Source: Pseudomonas sp. 10S4
Lineage (GTDB): Bacteria; Pseudomonadota; Gammaproteobacteria; Pseudomonadales; Pseudomonadaceae
Length of the DNA stretch: 64,000 bases
Direction: 5' to 3'
NCBI RefSeq assembly: GCF_034344865.1
Contig: NZ_CP133774.1
Location: 682,001 to 746,000, forward strand
The notes beneath the pieces were generated by a model. That model was not told where the DNA came from. It saw only the letters and a list, made by a program, of their open reading frames with translations, and did no database searches. Shown here piece after piece: positions 48,756 to 58,793 of this stretch. Every line of letters begins with the position of its first letter. The stretch's first letter is position 1. Made by a program: the position numbers and the translations under genes.

Positions 48756-51692
48756 CCTGACCCAGATGATCCTGATCAGCGCCGCGTACCTGGCGGTGCT
48801 GTTCGGCGTCGCCTGGATCAGCGAACGGGGCATGATCCCCCGGGCGATCATTCGCCACCCGCTGACTTACACCCTGTCGCTGGGGGTTTACGCCAGTGCG
48901 TGGGCGTTCTACGGCACCGTGGGCCTGGCCTATCAGTACGGCTACGGCTTTCTATCGAGCTACCTCGGGGTGTCCGGCGCATTTTTGCTGGCGCCGGTGT
49001 TGCTGTACCCGATCCTGAAGATCACTCGCACCTATCAACTGTCGTCACTGGCGGACTTGTTCGCCTTCCGCTTCCGCAGCACCTGGGCCGGCGCGCTGAC
49101 GACGATCTTCATGCTGATCGGCGTCCTGCCGTTGCTGGCGTTGCAGATTCAAGCGGTGGCCGACTCCATCGGCATTCTCACTCGCGAACCGGTGCAACAC
49201 CGCGTGGCCCTGAGTTTCTGCGCACTGATTACCCTGTTCACGATCTTCTTCGGCTCGCGCCACATTGCGACCCGGGAGAAACACGAAGGCCTGGTATTCG
49301 CGATTGCCTTCGAGTCGGTGATCAAGCTGATCGCCATCGGCGGCGTTGGCCTTTATGCGTTGTACGGCGTGTTCGACGGCCCGCAACAGCTGGAAGTCTG
49401 GCTGCTGCAAAACCAGACCGCCCTCGCCGCCCTGCACACGCCTTTGCAGGAAGGCCCGTGGCGTACGCTGCTTTTGGTGTTCTTCGCTTCGGCGATTGTG
49501 ATGCCGCACATGTATCACATGACGTTTACCGAAAACCTCAACCCGCGCTCACTGGTCAGTGCGAGCTGGGGCTTGCCGCTGTTCCTGCTGCTGATGAGCC
49601 TGGCCGTGCCGCTGATTCTCTGGGCCGGACTGAAACTGGGCGCTACAACGAGCCCGGAATATTTCACCCTCGGAGTCGGCATCGCCGCCAATAACAAGGC
49701 CTTGGCGCTATTGGCTTATGTCGGCGGTTTGTCGGCGTCCAGCGGGCTGATCATTGTTACCACCCTGGCGTTGTCCGGGATGGCGCTCAACCATTTGGTG
49801 CTGCCGCTGTATCAGCCGCCGGCCGAAGGCAACATCTACCGTTGGCTGAAGTGGACCCGCCGGGCGCTGATTGTCGCGATCATCATGGCCGGCTACGGCT
49901 TCTACTTGCTGTTGGGCGCCGAGCAAGACCTGGCCAACCTCGGCATCGTCGCCTTCGTCGCCACTTTGCAATTCCTGCCGGGCGTACTGTCGGTCCTGTA
50001 CTGGCCGACCGCCAACCGCCGCGGCTTCATCGCCGGTTTGCTGGCGGGGATCCTGGTGTGGATGGTGACCATGCTGATGCCGCTGGTAGGCAATCTGCAG
50101 GGTTTCTACATTCCACTGCTGAACATGATCTACGTGCTCGACGACACCAGTTGGCACATGGCGGCGATTGCCTCGCTGGCCGCCAACGTGCTGATGTTTA
50201 CGCTGATCTCGCTGTTCACCAACGCCAGCCCGGAAGAGGCCAGCGCCGCCGAAGCCTGCGCCGTGGACAACGTCCGTCGCCCGCAACGCCGGGAACTGCA
50301 CGCCGCTTCGCCACAAGAGTTCGCCACGCAACTGGCCAAACCCCTGGGTGCCAAGGCTGCGCAAAAGAAGTTGAACAGGCCCTGCGCGATCTCTATTTGC
50401 CATTCGACGAACGCCGACCGTACGCCTTGCGTCGTTTGCGCGACCGGATCGAAGCCAACCTTTCCGGCCTGATGGGGCCGAGCGTCGCCCAGGACATGGT
50501 CGAAACCTTCCTGCCTTATAAGGCCGGCGGCGAAAACTACGTCACCGAAGACATCCACTTCATTGAAAGCCGTCTCGAGGATTACCACTCGCGCCTCACC
50601 GGCCTGGCAGCTGAACTCGATGCCCTGCGCCGCTACCACCGTCAGACCTTGCAGGAACTGCCGATGGGCGTCTGTTCCCTGGCCAAGGATCAAGAGATCC
50701 TGATGTGGAACAAAGCCATGGAGGAGTTGACCGGGATTGCCGCGCAGCGCGTGGTCGGTTCGCGCCTGAGCACCATTGGCGATCCGTGGAAAGAATTGCT
50801 GCAAGGCTTCATCAACCTGCCAGACGAACACTTGCACAAACAGCACCTGGCACTCGATGGCCAGACCCGCTGGCTGAACCTGCACAAAGCGGCGATCGAC
50901 GAACCGCTGGCACCGGGCAACAGTGGCCTGGTGCTGCTGGTGGAAGATTTGACCGAAACCCAGATGCTTGAAGACAAACTGGTCCATTCTGAGCGGCTGG
51001 CGAGCATTGGCCGACTGGCGGCCGGGGTGGCCCATGAAATCGGCAACCCGATCACCGGTATCGCCTGCCTGGCGCAGAACCTGCGCGAAGAGCGCGAAGA
51101 AGACGCCGAACTGACGGAAATCAGCGGACAGATTCTGGAGCAGACCAAACGCGTGTCGCGCATCGTCCAGTCGTTGATGAGTTTCGCCCACGCGGGTAGC
51201 CATCAGCACAGCGACGAGCCCGTCTGTCTGGCGGAAGTCGCGCAGGATGCCATCGGCCTGCTGGCCCTGAACCGGCGCAATTTCGAAGTCCAGTTCTACA
51301 ACCTGTGCGACCCCGATCACTGGGTCGAAGGCGATCCCCAGCGGCTCGCCCAGGTGTTGATCAACCTGCTCTCAAACGCCCGCGACGCCTCGCCGCCGCA
51401 CAGCGCGGTACGGGTCAAAAGCGAAGCCGGCGAACATACGGTCGATCTGATCGTGGAAGACGAAGGCAGCGGTATTCCGAAGAACATCATGGATAGATTG
51501 TTCGAACCTTTCTTCACCACCAAGGATCCTGGCGAAGGCACCGGTCTGGGCCTTGCACTGGTCTATTCCATCGTTGAAGAGCATTATGGACAAATCACCA
51601 TCGACAGCCCGGCTGATGTTCAAAGCCAACGCGGCACCCGTATTCGGGTGACTTTGCCGCGTCATGTCGAAGCGACGTCCGCTGTGAACTGA
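48739..51692 (+). pseudogene. cbrA: Sensor histidine kinase CbrA, frameshifted in the middle
   Basis: The corrected protein is 984 residues. It has an SSS-type sodium/solute symporter-like membrane domain of about 12 or 13 helices (residues 1-500), a linker and a PAS-like domain (MGVCSLAKDQEILMWNKAM). A histidine-kinase core follows, with H-box VAHEIGNPITG near residue 765, N-box [10 protein letters not shown] and G-boxes DEGSGIPKN and GTGLGLALV. CbrA senses carbon/nitrogen balance, probably through its transporter-like part, and phosphorylates CbrB. A run of four A (50363-50366) is one base short; adding one restores QKEVEQALRDLY. An ATG at 48745 is an alternative start. Confidence 0.92.
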
Positions 51693-51714
51693 GACCGTCG
51701 AGAGTATCGAATCA

Positions 51715-53148
51715 ATGCCGCACATTTTGATCGTCGAAGACGAAACAATTATCCGCTCCGCCTTGCGCCGCCTGCTGGAACGTAATCAGTACCAGGTCAG
51801 CGAAGCCGGATCCGTGCAGGAAGCACAAGAGCGTTTCAGCATTCCCACGTTTGACCTGATCGTCAGTGACCTGCGCCTGCCTGGCGCACCGGGCACTGAA
51901 CTGATCAAGCTCGGTCAGGGCACTCCGGTGCTGATCATGACCAGTTACGCCAGCCTGCGTTCGGCCGTCGATTCCATGAAGATGGGCGCGGTGGACTACA
52001 TCGCCAAGCCTTTCGATCACGACGAAATGCTCCAGGCTGTTGCGCGCATCCTGCGTGATCGCCAGTCGGCGCCAGCCGCGGGTGAACCGGTGGTCGGCAA
52101 AGCCGCCAACGGTGCCGCGAAACCGGGCGTCGATAACAGCAACGGCGAGATCGGCATCATCGGCTCCTGCCCACCGATGCAGGACCTGTACAGCAAGATC
52201 CGCAAAGTCGCGCCCACCGATTCCAACGTCCTGATCCAGGGCGAGTCCGGCACCGGTAAAGAACTGGTGGCTCGCGCCCTGCACAACCTCTCCAAACGCG
52301 CCAAGGCACCGATGATTTCGGTGAACTGCGCCGCCATTCCGGAAAGCCTGATCGAGTCCGAGCTGTTCGGCCACGAAAAAGGTGCGTTCACTGGCGCCAG
52401 CGCCGGGCGTGCCGGGCTGGTCGAAGCGGCGGACGGCGGTACCTTGTTCCTCGATGAAATCGGCGAACTGCCACTCGAAGCCCAGGCTCGCTTGTTGCGC
52501 GTGCTACAGGAAGGCGAAATTCGCCGGGTCGGTTCGGTGCAATCGCAGAAAGTCGATGTACGCCTGATTGCCGCGACTCACCGGGACCTCAAGAGCCTGG
52601 CGAAAATCGGCCAGTTCCGTGAAGACCTTTATTACCGTCTCCACGTGATTGCATTGAAACTGCCGGCCCTGCGCGAGCGCGGTGCCGACGTCAACGAAAT
52701 CGCCAATGCGTTCCTGGCGCGGCAGAGCGCGCGGGTCAACCGCACCGATCTGAAGTTTGCCCCGGATGCCGAGCAGGCGATTCGTCATTACACCTGGCCG
52801 GGTAACGTCCGCGAGCTGGAAAATGCTGTCGAACGTGCGGTGATTCTGTGCGAGAGCCCGGAAATCTCCGCCGAGTTGCTGGGCATCGACATCGAACTGA
52901 GCGATCTGGACGACGACGATTTCATCGGCCTGGCCCCGCAACAGGGCAGCGCCGCTAACGCCAGCCACGAGCCGACCGAAGACCTGTCGCTGGAAGACTA
53001 CTTCCAGCACTTCGTCCTCGAGCATCAGGACCACATGACCGAAACCGAACTGGCCCGCAAGCTCGGGGTCAGCCGCAAGTGCCTGTGGGAACGCCGTCAA
53101 CGCCTGGGCATTCCACGGCGCAAGACCGGTGTGGCCAGCGAGAGCTGA
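51715..53148 (+). CDS. cbrB: Sigma-54-dependent response regulator CbrB
   Basis: The 477-residue NtrC-type activator has a receiver domain with phospho-acceptor Asp52 ([10 protein letters not shown]). Its AAA+ domain has Walker A GESGTGKE near residue 175 and the sigma-54 contact loop EKGAFTGAS near residue 220. The C-terminal Fis-type helix-turn-helix reads [19 protein letters not shown]. It activates crcZ and amino-acid/carbon catabolic genes. It starts 22 bases after cbrA. A matching CbrB site and sigma-54 promoter lie directly downstream. Confidence 0.95.
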   Translation: MPHILIVEDETIIRSALRRLLERNQYQVSEAGSVQEAQERFSIPTFDLIVSDLRLPGAPGTELIKLGQGTPVLIMTSYASLRSAVDSMKMGAVDYIAKPFDHDEMLQAVARILRDRQSAPAAGEPVVGKAANGAAKPGVDNSNGEIGIIGSCPPMQDLYSKIRKVAPTDSNVLIQGESGTGKELVARALHNLSKRAKAPMISVNCAAIPESLIESELFGHEKGAFTGASAGRAGLVEAADGGTLFLDEIGELPLEAQARLLRVLQEGEIRRVGSVQSQKVDVRLIAATHRDLKSLAKIGQFREDLYYRLHVIALKLPALRERGADVNEIANAFLARQSARVNRTDLKFAPDAEQAIRHYTWPGNVRELENAVERAVILCESPEISAELLGIDIELSDLDDDDFIGLAPQQGSAANASHEPTEDLSLEDYFQHFVLEHQDHMTETELARKLGVSRKCLWERRQRLGIPRRKTGVASES

Positions 53149-53195
53149 ACGTCACCTGTCAGGTGTGCGGGTAACACGTGACATTGTGAAAAAAC

Positions 53196-53221
53196 TGTTA
53201 CCGCAGCTTTTTCACGTAACA
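53196..53221 (+). promoter_or_regulatory. CbrB upstream activator site for crcZ
   Basis: TGTTAC, 14 bases, then GTAACA: an exact match to the described CbrB-binding arrangement, about 100 bases upstream of a sigma-54 promoter. The sequence also forms part of a hairpin just after cbrB. Confidence 0.85.
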
Positions 53222-53225
53222 GAAG

Positions 53226-53259
53226 CCGGGGCTTACGGTAACGAAGCCCCGGTTTTTTT
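53226..53259 (+). terminator. cbrB terminator
   Basis: CCGGGGCTT pairs with AAGCCCCGG, followed by seven T. It separates cbrB transcription from crcZ. Confidence 0.92.
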
Positions 53260-53318
53260 GGGCCCTGAAAAACCTCACCAAGCAGCCTAACCCCTTGTTT
53301 TGCTAGGCTTCGAAAAAG

Positions 53319-53335
53319 TTGGCACGCACCCTGCT
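53319..53335 (+). promoter_or_regulatory. Sigma-54 promoter of crcZ
   Basis: TTGGCACGCACCCTGCT carries the invariant GG (-24) and GC (-12) at the right spacing. The predicted start of transcription is near 53345. Confidence 0.88.
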
Positions 53336-53344
53336 ATATGTTTA

Positions 53345-53716
53345 GTACAAGAACAATAACAAGCAATGCACAAGACAATAAAAATAAGACGAATCGACTC
53401 ACGCACAATAAAAACAAGACGGCGAGAGGCGCAGCTAACTGATTCTTTTGGAGAGGCGTTGTATTTGGGGCGTGCCCCACGACCAGGCCGAGAACAACAA
53501 AAACTGTCCTAAGACAGAGCCTGAACTGGTTGGATCGCAAGATCACTGCAACACAGCGACCAAAGCAATCCGTTTGCTCTTGGCTCCCGATTGGGAGGGT
53601 CATGAAGGAAAATCTTCATGACGAGGGCACTTAACAAAAACAAAAAGCCCGAAACCAATAATAAAAATAGAGCATGCAACTACTTCTTGGGGAGCTTCGG
53701 CTCCCCTTGTAGTTTC
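53345..53716 (+). ncRNA. crcZ: CrcZ, Hfq/Crc-sequestering small RNA
   Basis: An RNA of about 370 bases lies between cbrB and pcnB, where crcZ lies in pseudomonads. It has six CA-rich motifs that bind Hfq: 53352-53362, 53375-53387, 53405-53417, 53493-53503, 53633-53646 and 53654-53669. It ends in a GGGGAGC-TTCG-GCTCCCC hairpin with a T-rich tail. When poor carbon sources activate CbrAB, CrcZ titrates Hfq/Crc and relieves catabolite repression. Its 5' end is inferred from the sigma-54 promoter. Confidence 0.92.
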
Positions 53717-53884
53717 TGCGATTCCTGAAAAGCCCACGCCAGAGCCTTCGCTTCAAGGCCTCGGAGCAATCCTCATCAGGCTGGCGCAGCTTCCTACACC
53801 ATCCCCCGACTAAATGCTAGAATCCCGGCCCATCATGCGGTCATTCTTCGTTATGGCCGAACATTCCTTCAAACAGTGCATCCC

Positions 53885-55285
53885 ATGCTGAAGAAGTTGT
53901 TCCAGTCATTCCGTTCTCCCAAGCGTCATACGCAACACATCCGTAGTACGCCTGAAGTGCTCAACAGCGGCCAACATTCGCTGCAGAAGGCACAATTCAG
54001 CCGTTACGCGGTGAACATCGTCGAACGCCTGCAGAACGCCGGTTATCAGGCTTACCTGGTCGGCGGCTGTGTGCGTGACATGTTGCTCGGCATCACGCCA
54101 AAAGATTTCGACGTCGCCACCAGCGCCACTCCTGAACAGGTACGTGCCGAATTCCGCAATGCGCGGATCATCGGTCGTCGCTTCAAACTGGTGCACATCC
54201 ACTTTGGTCGTGAAATCATTGAAGTCGCGACGTTCCGCGCCAATCACCCGCAAAACGATGAGGAGGAAGACAGCAACCAGTCCTCCCGCAACGAGAGCGG
54301 GCGCATTCTGCGCGACAACGTCTACGGCACTCTGGAAGAAGACGCGCAACGCCGCGACTTCACCATCAACGCGCTGTATTACGATCCGGTCAGCGAACGC
54401 ATTCTCGACTACGCCAACGGCGTACACGACATCCGCAATCACCTGATCCGCCTGATCGGCGACCCACAGCAACGCTACCAGGAAGACCCGGTACGGATGC
54501 TGCGGGCCGTGCGTTTTGCCGCCAAGCTGAATTTCGGTATCGAAAAACACAGCGCCGCGCCGATCCGCGATCTGGCACCGATGCTGCGCGAGATTCCGTC
54601 GGCCCGTCTGTTCGAAGAAGTGCTCAAGCTGTTCCTCTCCGGCCACGCCGCGGACACCTTTGAGATGCTGGTCGACTTGCAGTTGTTCGATCCACTGTTC
54701 CCGGCCAGCGCCGAAGCCTTGGAATACAACCCGACCTACACCCACACGTTGATCAGTGAAGCACTGATCAACACCGACCTGCGGATCAAGCAGAACAAAC
54801 CGGTCACCCCGGCGTTCCTGTTTGCTGCACTGCTGTGGCCGGCCCTGCCGGGCCGTGTACTGCGTCTGCAAGAGCGCGGCATGCCGCCGATTCCGGCGAT
54901 GCAGGAAGCGGCTCACGAGTTGATTGCCGAACAGTGCCAGCGCATTGCGATCCCAAAACGCTTCACCATGCCGATCCGCGAGATCTGGGACATGCAGGAG
55001 CGTCTGCCACGCCGTAGCGGCAAGCGCGCCGACCTGTTGCTGGACAACCCGCGATTCCGCGCCGGTTACGACTTCCTGCTGCTGCGTGAAAGCGCTGGCG
55101 AGCAGACCGACGGCCTGGGCGAATGGTGGACGGATTATCAGGACGCTAACGACAGCGAACGTCGCGACATGATCCGTGACCTGAGCGGCAAGGATGACGG
55201 CACCGGTGCGCCACGCAAGCGTCGTCGCAGCGGCGGCGCCAAGCGCAAACGCGCGGCCGGCGCTCCGAGCACCACGAGCGAGTAA
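53885..55285 (+). CDS. pcnB: Poly(A) polymerase I
   Basis: The 466-residue nucleotidyltransferase adds poly(A) tails to RNA 3' ends and so promotes decay. Its active-site motif is LVGGCVRDMLLG with DFDVAT (the two catalytic aspartates) near residues 55-75. The RNA-binding head follows (RRDFTINALYYD), and the C-terminus is Lys/Arg-rich. The ATG at 53885 (MLKKLFQSF) is preferred over a GTG three codons earlier. No Shine-Dalgarno sequence is visible before either, suggesting weak initiation. It sits 4 bases before folK. Confidence 0.93.
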   Translation: MLKKLFQSFRSPKRHTQHIRSTPEVLNSGQHSLQKAQFSRYAVNIVERLQNAGYQAYLVGGCVRDMLLGITPKDFDVATSATPEQVRAEFRNARIIGRRFKLVHIHFGREIIEVATFRANHPQNDEEEDSNQSSRNESGRILRDNVYGTLEEDAQRRDFTINALYYDPVSERILDYANGVHDIRNHLIRLIGDPQQRYQEDPVRMLRAVRFAAKLNFGIEKHSAAPIRDLAPMLREIPSARLFEEVLKLFLSGHAADTFEMLVDLQLFDPLFPASAEALEYNPTYTHTLISEALINTDLRIKQNKPVTPAFLFAALLWPALPGRVLRLQERGMPPIPAMQEAAHELIAEQCQRIAIPKRFTMPIREIWDMQERLPRRSGKRADLLLDNPRFRAGYDFLLLRESAGEQTDGLGEWWTDYQDANDSERRDMIRDLSGKDDGTGAPRKRRRSGGAKRKRAAGAPSTTSE

Positions 55286-55288
55286 TCC

Positions 55289-55774
55289 ATGGAACGCATC
55301 TACATCGGCATGGGCAGCAATCTAGCTGACCCCGCCGAACAATTGCGCAGCGCCGTCGAAGCGCTGGCGCAGTTGCCGCAGACCGAACTGGTCGGGGTTT
55401 CCGCGTTTTATCAAAGCGACTCATTGCTGCCCGGCCAACCGCGCTACACCAACGCGGTTGCCGCGCTGCACAGCACGCTCGCGCCGCTGGAGCTGCTCGA
55501 TGCGCTGCAAGCCATCGAGAATGGCCAGGGTCGCGAACGTCTTGAACGTTGGGGGCCACGCACGCTGGATCTCGACATCGTGCTGTTCGGCGATCGCCTG
55601 ATCGACGAACCTCGCCTCAAAGTCCCCCACTACCACCTGCAAGAGCGAGCCTTCGTCCTGTATCCACTGGCCGAACTGGCGCCTGCGGATCTGCGGTTGG
55701 CGGATGGCCGCGCGCTGACCGAGTTGCTGGCGGCGTGCCCGTTTGTCGGGCTGGAACGCCTCTCCAAAAACTGA
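55289..55774 (+). CDS. folK: 2-amino-4-hydroxy-6-hydroxymethyldihydropteridine pyrophosphokinase
   Basis: A 161-residue HPPK that transfers pyrophosphate from ATP to hydroxymethyl-dihydropterin in folate synthesis. The start IYIGMGSNLADP and the signature RWGPRTLDLDIVLFG (with the two magnesium-binding aspartates) are canonical. It is co-transcribed with pcnB and separated from panB by a REP pair. Confidence 0.95.
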   Translation: MERIYIGMGSNLADPAEQLRSAVEALAQLPQTELVGVSAFYQSDSLLPGQPRYTNAVAALHSTLAPLELLDALQAIENGQGRERLERWGPRTLDLDIVLFGDRLIDEPRLKVPHYHLQERAFVLYPLAELAPADLRLADGRALTELLAACPFVGLERLSKN

Positions 55775-55783
55775 CGAAAAATA

Positions 55784-55880
55784 CCCTGTGGGAGCGGGCT
55801 TGCTCGCGAATGCGGTGTGTCATTCAGCATCTATGTTGACTGACCCACCGTATTCGCGAGCAAGCCCGCCCCCACATTGG
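55784..55880. repeat. Paired REP element (TGTGGGAGCGGGCTTGCTCGC family)
   Basis: CCCTGTGGGAGCGGGCTTGC at 55784 faces its reverse complement ending at 55880. The middle contains TCATTCAGCAT...GTTGACTGACCCAC, also seen at 57821 and 60459. Confidence 0.9.
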
Positions 55881-56151
55881 TTTTGTGTTGTTCATGAGAT
55901 TCGCGGCGCACCCGCGCTAGCTGAATCGCATCAGTTACCCCGGTAACACCCCAACCGTAACAACGCGGTAACACACAATTGACTTCCCGAGTCCTCCTCA
56001 CGACTATAGGCGTCCCGCTGCCGCCAACGCGGCGCTAAAGGGCGCAATCCAGGCCTTATAAGCACGACAAAAGACCGTGCGCCTGAGTAAATGAAGAATC
56101 ACGCGCGTTACTCGCAGTAGTTTCCATAGCGCCTGAACGAGGATTTTTTAC

Positions 56152-56952
56152 ATGCCAGCCATCACCCTGACCACGCTCCAGAGCCTCAAGCAGAAAGGTG
56201 AAAAAATCACCATGCTGACCTGCTATGACGCGACCTTCGCCCACGCCTGCAACGAGGCCGGTGTTGAAGTGCTGCTGGTGGGCGACTCCCTCGGCATGGT
56301 TTTGCAAGGTCACGACAGCACCCTGCCGGTGACCACTGCGGAAATGGCCTACCACGTGGCCGCCGTCAAACGCGGTAACTCCGACGCCCTGATCCTCGCC
56401 GACCTGCCGTTCATGGCCAACGCCACCCTTGAACAAACCATGATCAACAGTGCCACGCTGATGCAGGCCGGCGCCCACATGATCAAGGTCGAAGGTGCCT
56501 TGTGGCTGGCGGACTCCATCCGCCTGCTCGCCGAGCGCGGCGTGCCGGTGTGCGCCCACATGGGTCTGACCCCGCAGGCGGTGAACATCCTGGGCGGTTA
56601 CAAAGTCCAGGGCCGCAGCGAGAACCAGGCACGGCAGATGCGTGCTGACGCCATCGCACTGGAGCAGGCCGGCGCCGCCATGCTGTTGCTTGAATGTGTA
56701 CCGAGCGAACTGGCCCAGGAAATCACCCAAGCCGTGGGTATTCCGGTGATCGGTATCGGCGCCGGTAGCGCCACCGATGGCCAGGTACTGGTACTGCACG
56801 ACATGCTGGGCCTGTCCATCACTGGCCGCGTGCCGAAGTTCGTAAAGAACTTCATGGCCGGTCAAGTCAGCATTCAAGCGGCGCTGAGCGCTTACGTCAC
56901 TGAAGTCAAAGCGACGACTTTCCCTGGCATCGAACATGGATTCTCTGCATGA
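56152..56952 (+). CDS. panB: 3-methyl-2-oxobutanoate hydroxymethyltransferase
   Basis: The 266-residue enzyme catalyses the first step of pantothenate synthesis, hydroxymethylation of alpha-ketoisovalerate. Canonical residues are visible: [13 protein letters not shown] and LADLPFMAN (metal aspartates), MIKVEGA (lysine) and [11 protein letters not shown] (catalytic glutamate). GAGGATTTTTTAC precedes the ATG. Its stop overlaps panC as ATGA. This is the main biosynthetic copy, in contrast to the unlinked paralogue at 1758. Confidence 0.96.
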   Translation: MPAITLTTLQSLKQKGEKITMLTCYDATFAHACNEAGVEVLLVGDSLGMVLQGHDSTLPVTTAEMAYHVAAVKRGNSDALILADLPFMANATLEQTMINSATLMQAGAHMIKVEGALWLADSIRLLAERGVPVCAHMGLTPQAVNILGGYKVQGRSENQARQMRADAIALEQAGAAMLLLECVPSELAQEITQAVGIPVIGIGAGSATDGQVLVLHDMLGLSITGRVPKFVKNFMAGQVSIQAALSAYVTEVKATTFPGIEHGFSA

Positions 56953-57809
56953 ACACCGTAAAAACCGTCCGCGAACTGCGGGCCGCCGTGGCCCGTGCCC
57001 GCGGTGAAGGCAAGCGCATCGCCTTCGTACCGACCATGGGCAACCTGCACAGCGGTCACGTCGCACTGATTACCAAAGCCTCCCAACGGGCGGACTTCGT
57101 GGTCGCGAGCATTTTTGTCAACCCGCTGCAATTCGGCGCTGGCGAAGACCTCGACAAGTACCCACGCACGTTGACGGCCGATCAGGAAAAACTGCTCCAG
57201 GCCGGCTGCCACCTGCTGTTCGCCCCGACCGTCGAAGAAATGTACCCCGACGGCATGGCCGGCCAGACCCGTGTCAGCGTTCCGCAACTGTCCGAAGGCT
57301 TATGCGGCGCCAGCCGTCCTGGGCACTTCGAGGGCGTGGCGACGGTGGTCAGCAAACTGTTCAACATGGTTCAGCCGGACCTGGCGATCTTCGGCCAGAA
57401 AGACTTCCAGCAACTGGCGGTGATTCGCGCGCTGGTGCACGACTTGAACATGCCGATCCAGATCATCGGCGAGCCGACCGTAAGGGCTGCCGATGGCCTG
57501 GCCCTGTCGTCGCGCAATGGCTTTCTCAATGAAGAACAGCGAGCGATTGCGCCAGTGGTGTATCGCACGCTGTCGTCGATGGCCGACGCCATTAAACAGG
57601 GTGATCGCGATTACCCGGCGCTGATCGACTCGCAGATTAAACAGCTCGAAGCGGCTGGCTTGCGGGCCGATTACCTGGAAATCCGCCATGCGCTGACCTT
57701 GCGTCAGGCCACTGCGCAAGATCGGGATCTGGTGATTCTGGTGGCGGCGTTCCTCGGGACTACGCGGTTGATCGACAACCTGCACCTGAACCTCGACGCG
57801 CCAGCCTAA
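56949..57809 (+). CDS. panC: Pantothenate synthetase
   Basis: A 286-residue ATP-dependent ligase joining pantoate to beta-alanine. The nucleotide-binding motif [14 protein letters not shown] near residue 27 is the HxGH type. [12 protein letters not shown] near residue 148 and [10 protein letters not shown] near residue 180 (KMSKS-like) are also present. It is translationally coupled to panB by a 4-base overlap, and a REP pair separates it from panD. Confidence 0.96.
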   Translation: MNTVKTVRELRAAVARARGEGKRIAFVPTMGNLHSGHVALITKASQRADFVVASIFVNPLQFGAGEDLDKYPRTLTADQEKLLQAGCHLLFAPTVEEMYPDGMAGQTRVSVPQLSEGLCGASRPGHFEGVATVVSKLFNMVQPDLAIFGQKDFQQLAVIRALVHDLNMPIQIIGEPTVRAADGLALSSRNGFLNEEQRAIAPVVYRTLSSMADAIKQGDRDYPALIDSQIKQLEAAGLRADYLEIRHALTLRQATAQDRDLVILVAAFLGTTRLIDNLHLNLDAPA

Positions 57810-57820
57810 ACACCGCAATA

Positions 57821-57917
57821 CCCCTGTGGGAGCGGGCTTACTCGCGAATGCGCTGGGTCATTCAGCATTGATGTTGGCTGACCCAGCGCATTCGCGAGCA
57901 AGCCCGCTCCCACATTT
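57821..57917. repeat. Paired REP element (TGTGGGAGCGGGCTTGCTCGC family)
   Basis: A long, nearly perfect inverted repeat: CCCCTGTGGGAGCGGGCTTA at 57821 against its complement ending at 57917, with matching GAATGCGCTGGGTCA and TGACCCAGCGCATTC inside. Confidence 0.9.
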
Positions 57918-58005
57918 GATCTGCGGCGATTTCCACATCGTATTGATGCCCCTCAAGCCTTCGGGCAAACTGCCCGCCGTTCGATTCCGACCTGGGAAAA
58001 CACTC

Positions 58006-58386
58006 ATGCACGCCATCATGCTCAAAGCCAAGCTGCACCGCGCCGAAGTCACTCACGCAGTACTCGATTACGAAGGCTCTTGCGCCATTGATGGCGAATG
58101 GCTGGACCTGTCCGGCATCCGTGAATACGAACAGATCCAGATCTACAACATCGACAACGGTGAACGCTTCACCACCTACGCGATTCGTGGTGAAGAAGGT
58201 TCCGGCATGATCTCGGTCAACGGCGCCGCGGCGCACAAGGCCAAGGTTGGCGATCGGGTCATCATTTGCGCTTACGCTCACTACAGCGAGGCCGAACTGC
58301 TCAACTTCAAACCGCGCATGCTTTACATGGCGCCGGGCAATGAACTGAGCCACACCAGCAATGCCATTCCGGTTCAGGTCGCCTGA
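58006..58386 (+). CDS. panD: Aspartate 1-decarboxylase (pyruvoyl-dependent proenzyme)
   Basis: The 126-residue proenzyme makes beta-alanine for pantothenate. Self-cleavage between Gly24 and Ser25 (DYEGSCAID) would create the pyruvoyl cofactor. Conserved Lys9, His11, Tyr22 and the [17 protein letters not shown] loop (here [13 protein letters not shown]) are present. The start at 58006 is the family start; the open frame extends back through the REP element, which is not coding. Confidence 0.95.
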   Translation: MHAIMLKAKLHRAEVTHAVLDYEGSCAIDGEWLDLSGIREYEQIQIYNIDNGERFTTYAIRGEEGSGMISVNGAAAHKAKVGDRVIICAYAHYSEAELLNFKPRMLYMAPGNELSHTSNAIPVQVA

Positions 58387-58413
58387 TAACACCCAGTTAA
58401 GCGTGAAGCTGAA

Positions 58414-58523
58414 CCTGTGGCGAGGGAGCTTGCTCCCGCTGGGCTGCGAAGCGGCCCCTCTCTCTACCTGAAAAGCAGGGGACTGCTGCGCAGTCCAGCG
58501 GGAGCAAGCTCCCTCGCCACAGG
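58414..58523. repeat. Paired REP element (GTGGCGAGGGAGCTTGCTCCC family)
   Basis: CCTGTGGCGAGGGAGCTTGC at 58414 and its complement ending at 58523, with inner GGGCTGCGAAGCGGCCC. It is the same family as 5601. The next 270 bases up to pgi show a weak hairpin (GCGTTCCG/CGGGACGT near 58570) and no gene. Confidence 0.88.
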
Positions 58524-58793
58524 TTACTGATCGCTCGCTCGATCTCTTAACTGACCCGCATTACCCTTGGGAGCGTTCCGTTTGTCGGGACGTTTCCTGT
58601 TTCAATGTTAAAAAAGTACAGAAAACGAGTCATACAAAGCGAAGACAGATCCACACGCGAGGTTTACTGTTACCGCCCTGCGCTATTTAATCGTCTCCAA
58701 GCAGATTGACCGGACGTAACCCACCCTGTGGTCGGGACATTCCGGGATCTTCAATGTCTTTAAGGCAGTTCAAGTAAAAGGAAAACCGCAGCG

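Noticed and set aside
55784..57917. CRISPR array formed by the repeated GTGGGAGCGGGCTTGC units
   Set aside because: The units are palindromic, face each other in pairs and are kilobases apart, which is REP structure and not regularly spaced direct repeats.
57826..58005. Extended panD start through the REP element
   Set aside because: The family start is [15 protein letters not shown] at 58006, and the upstream part is repeat DNA.
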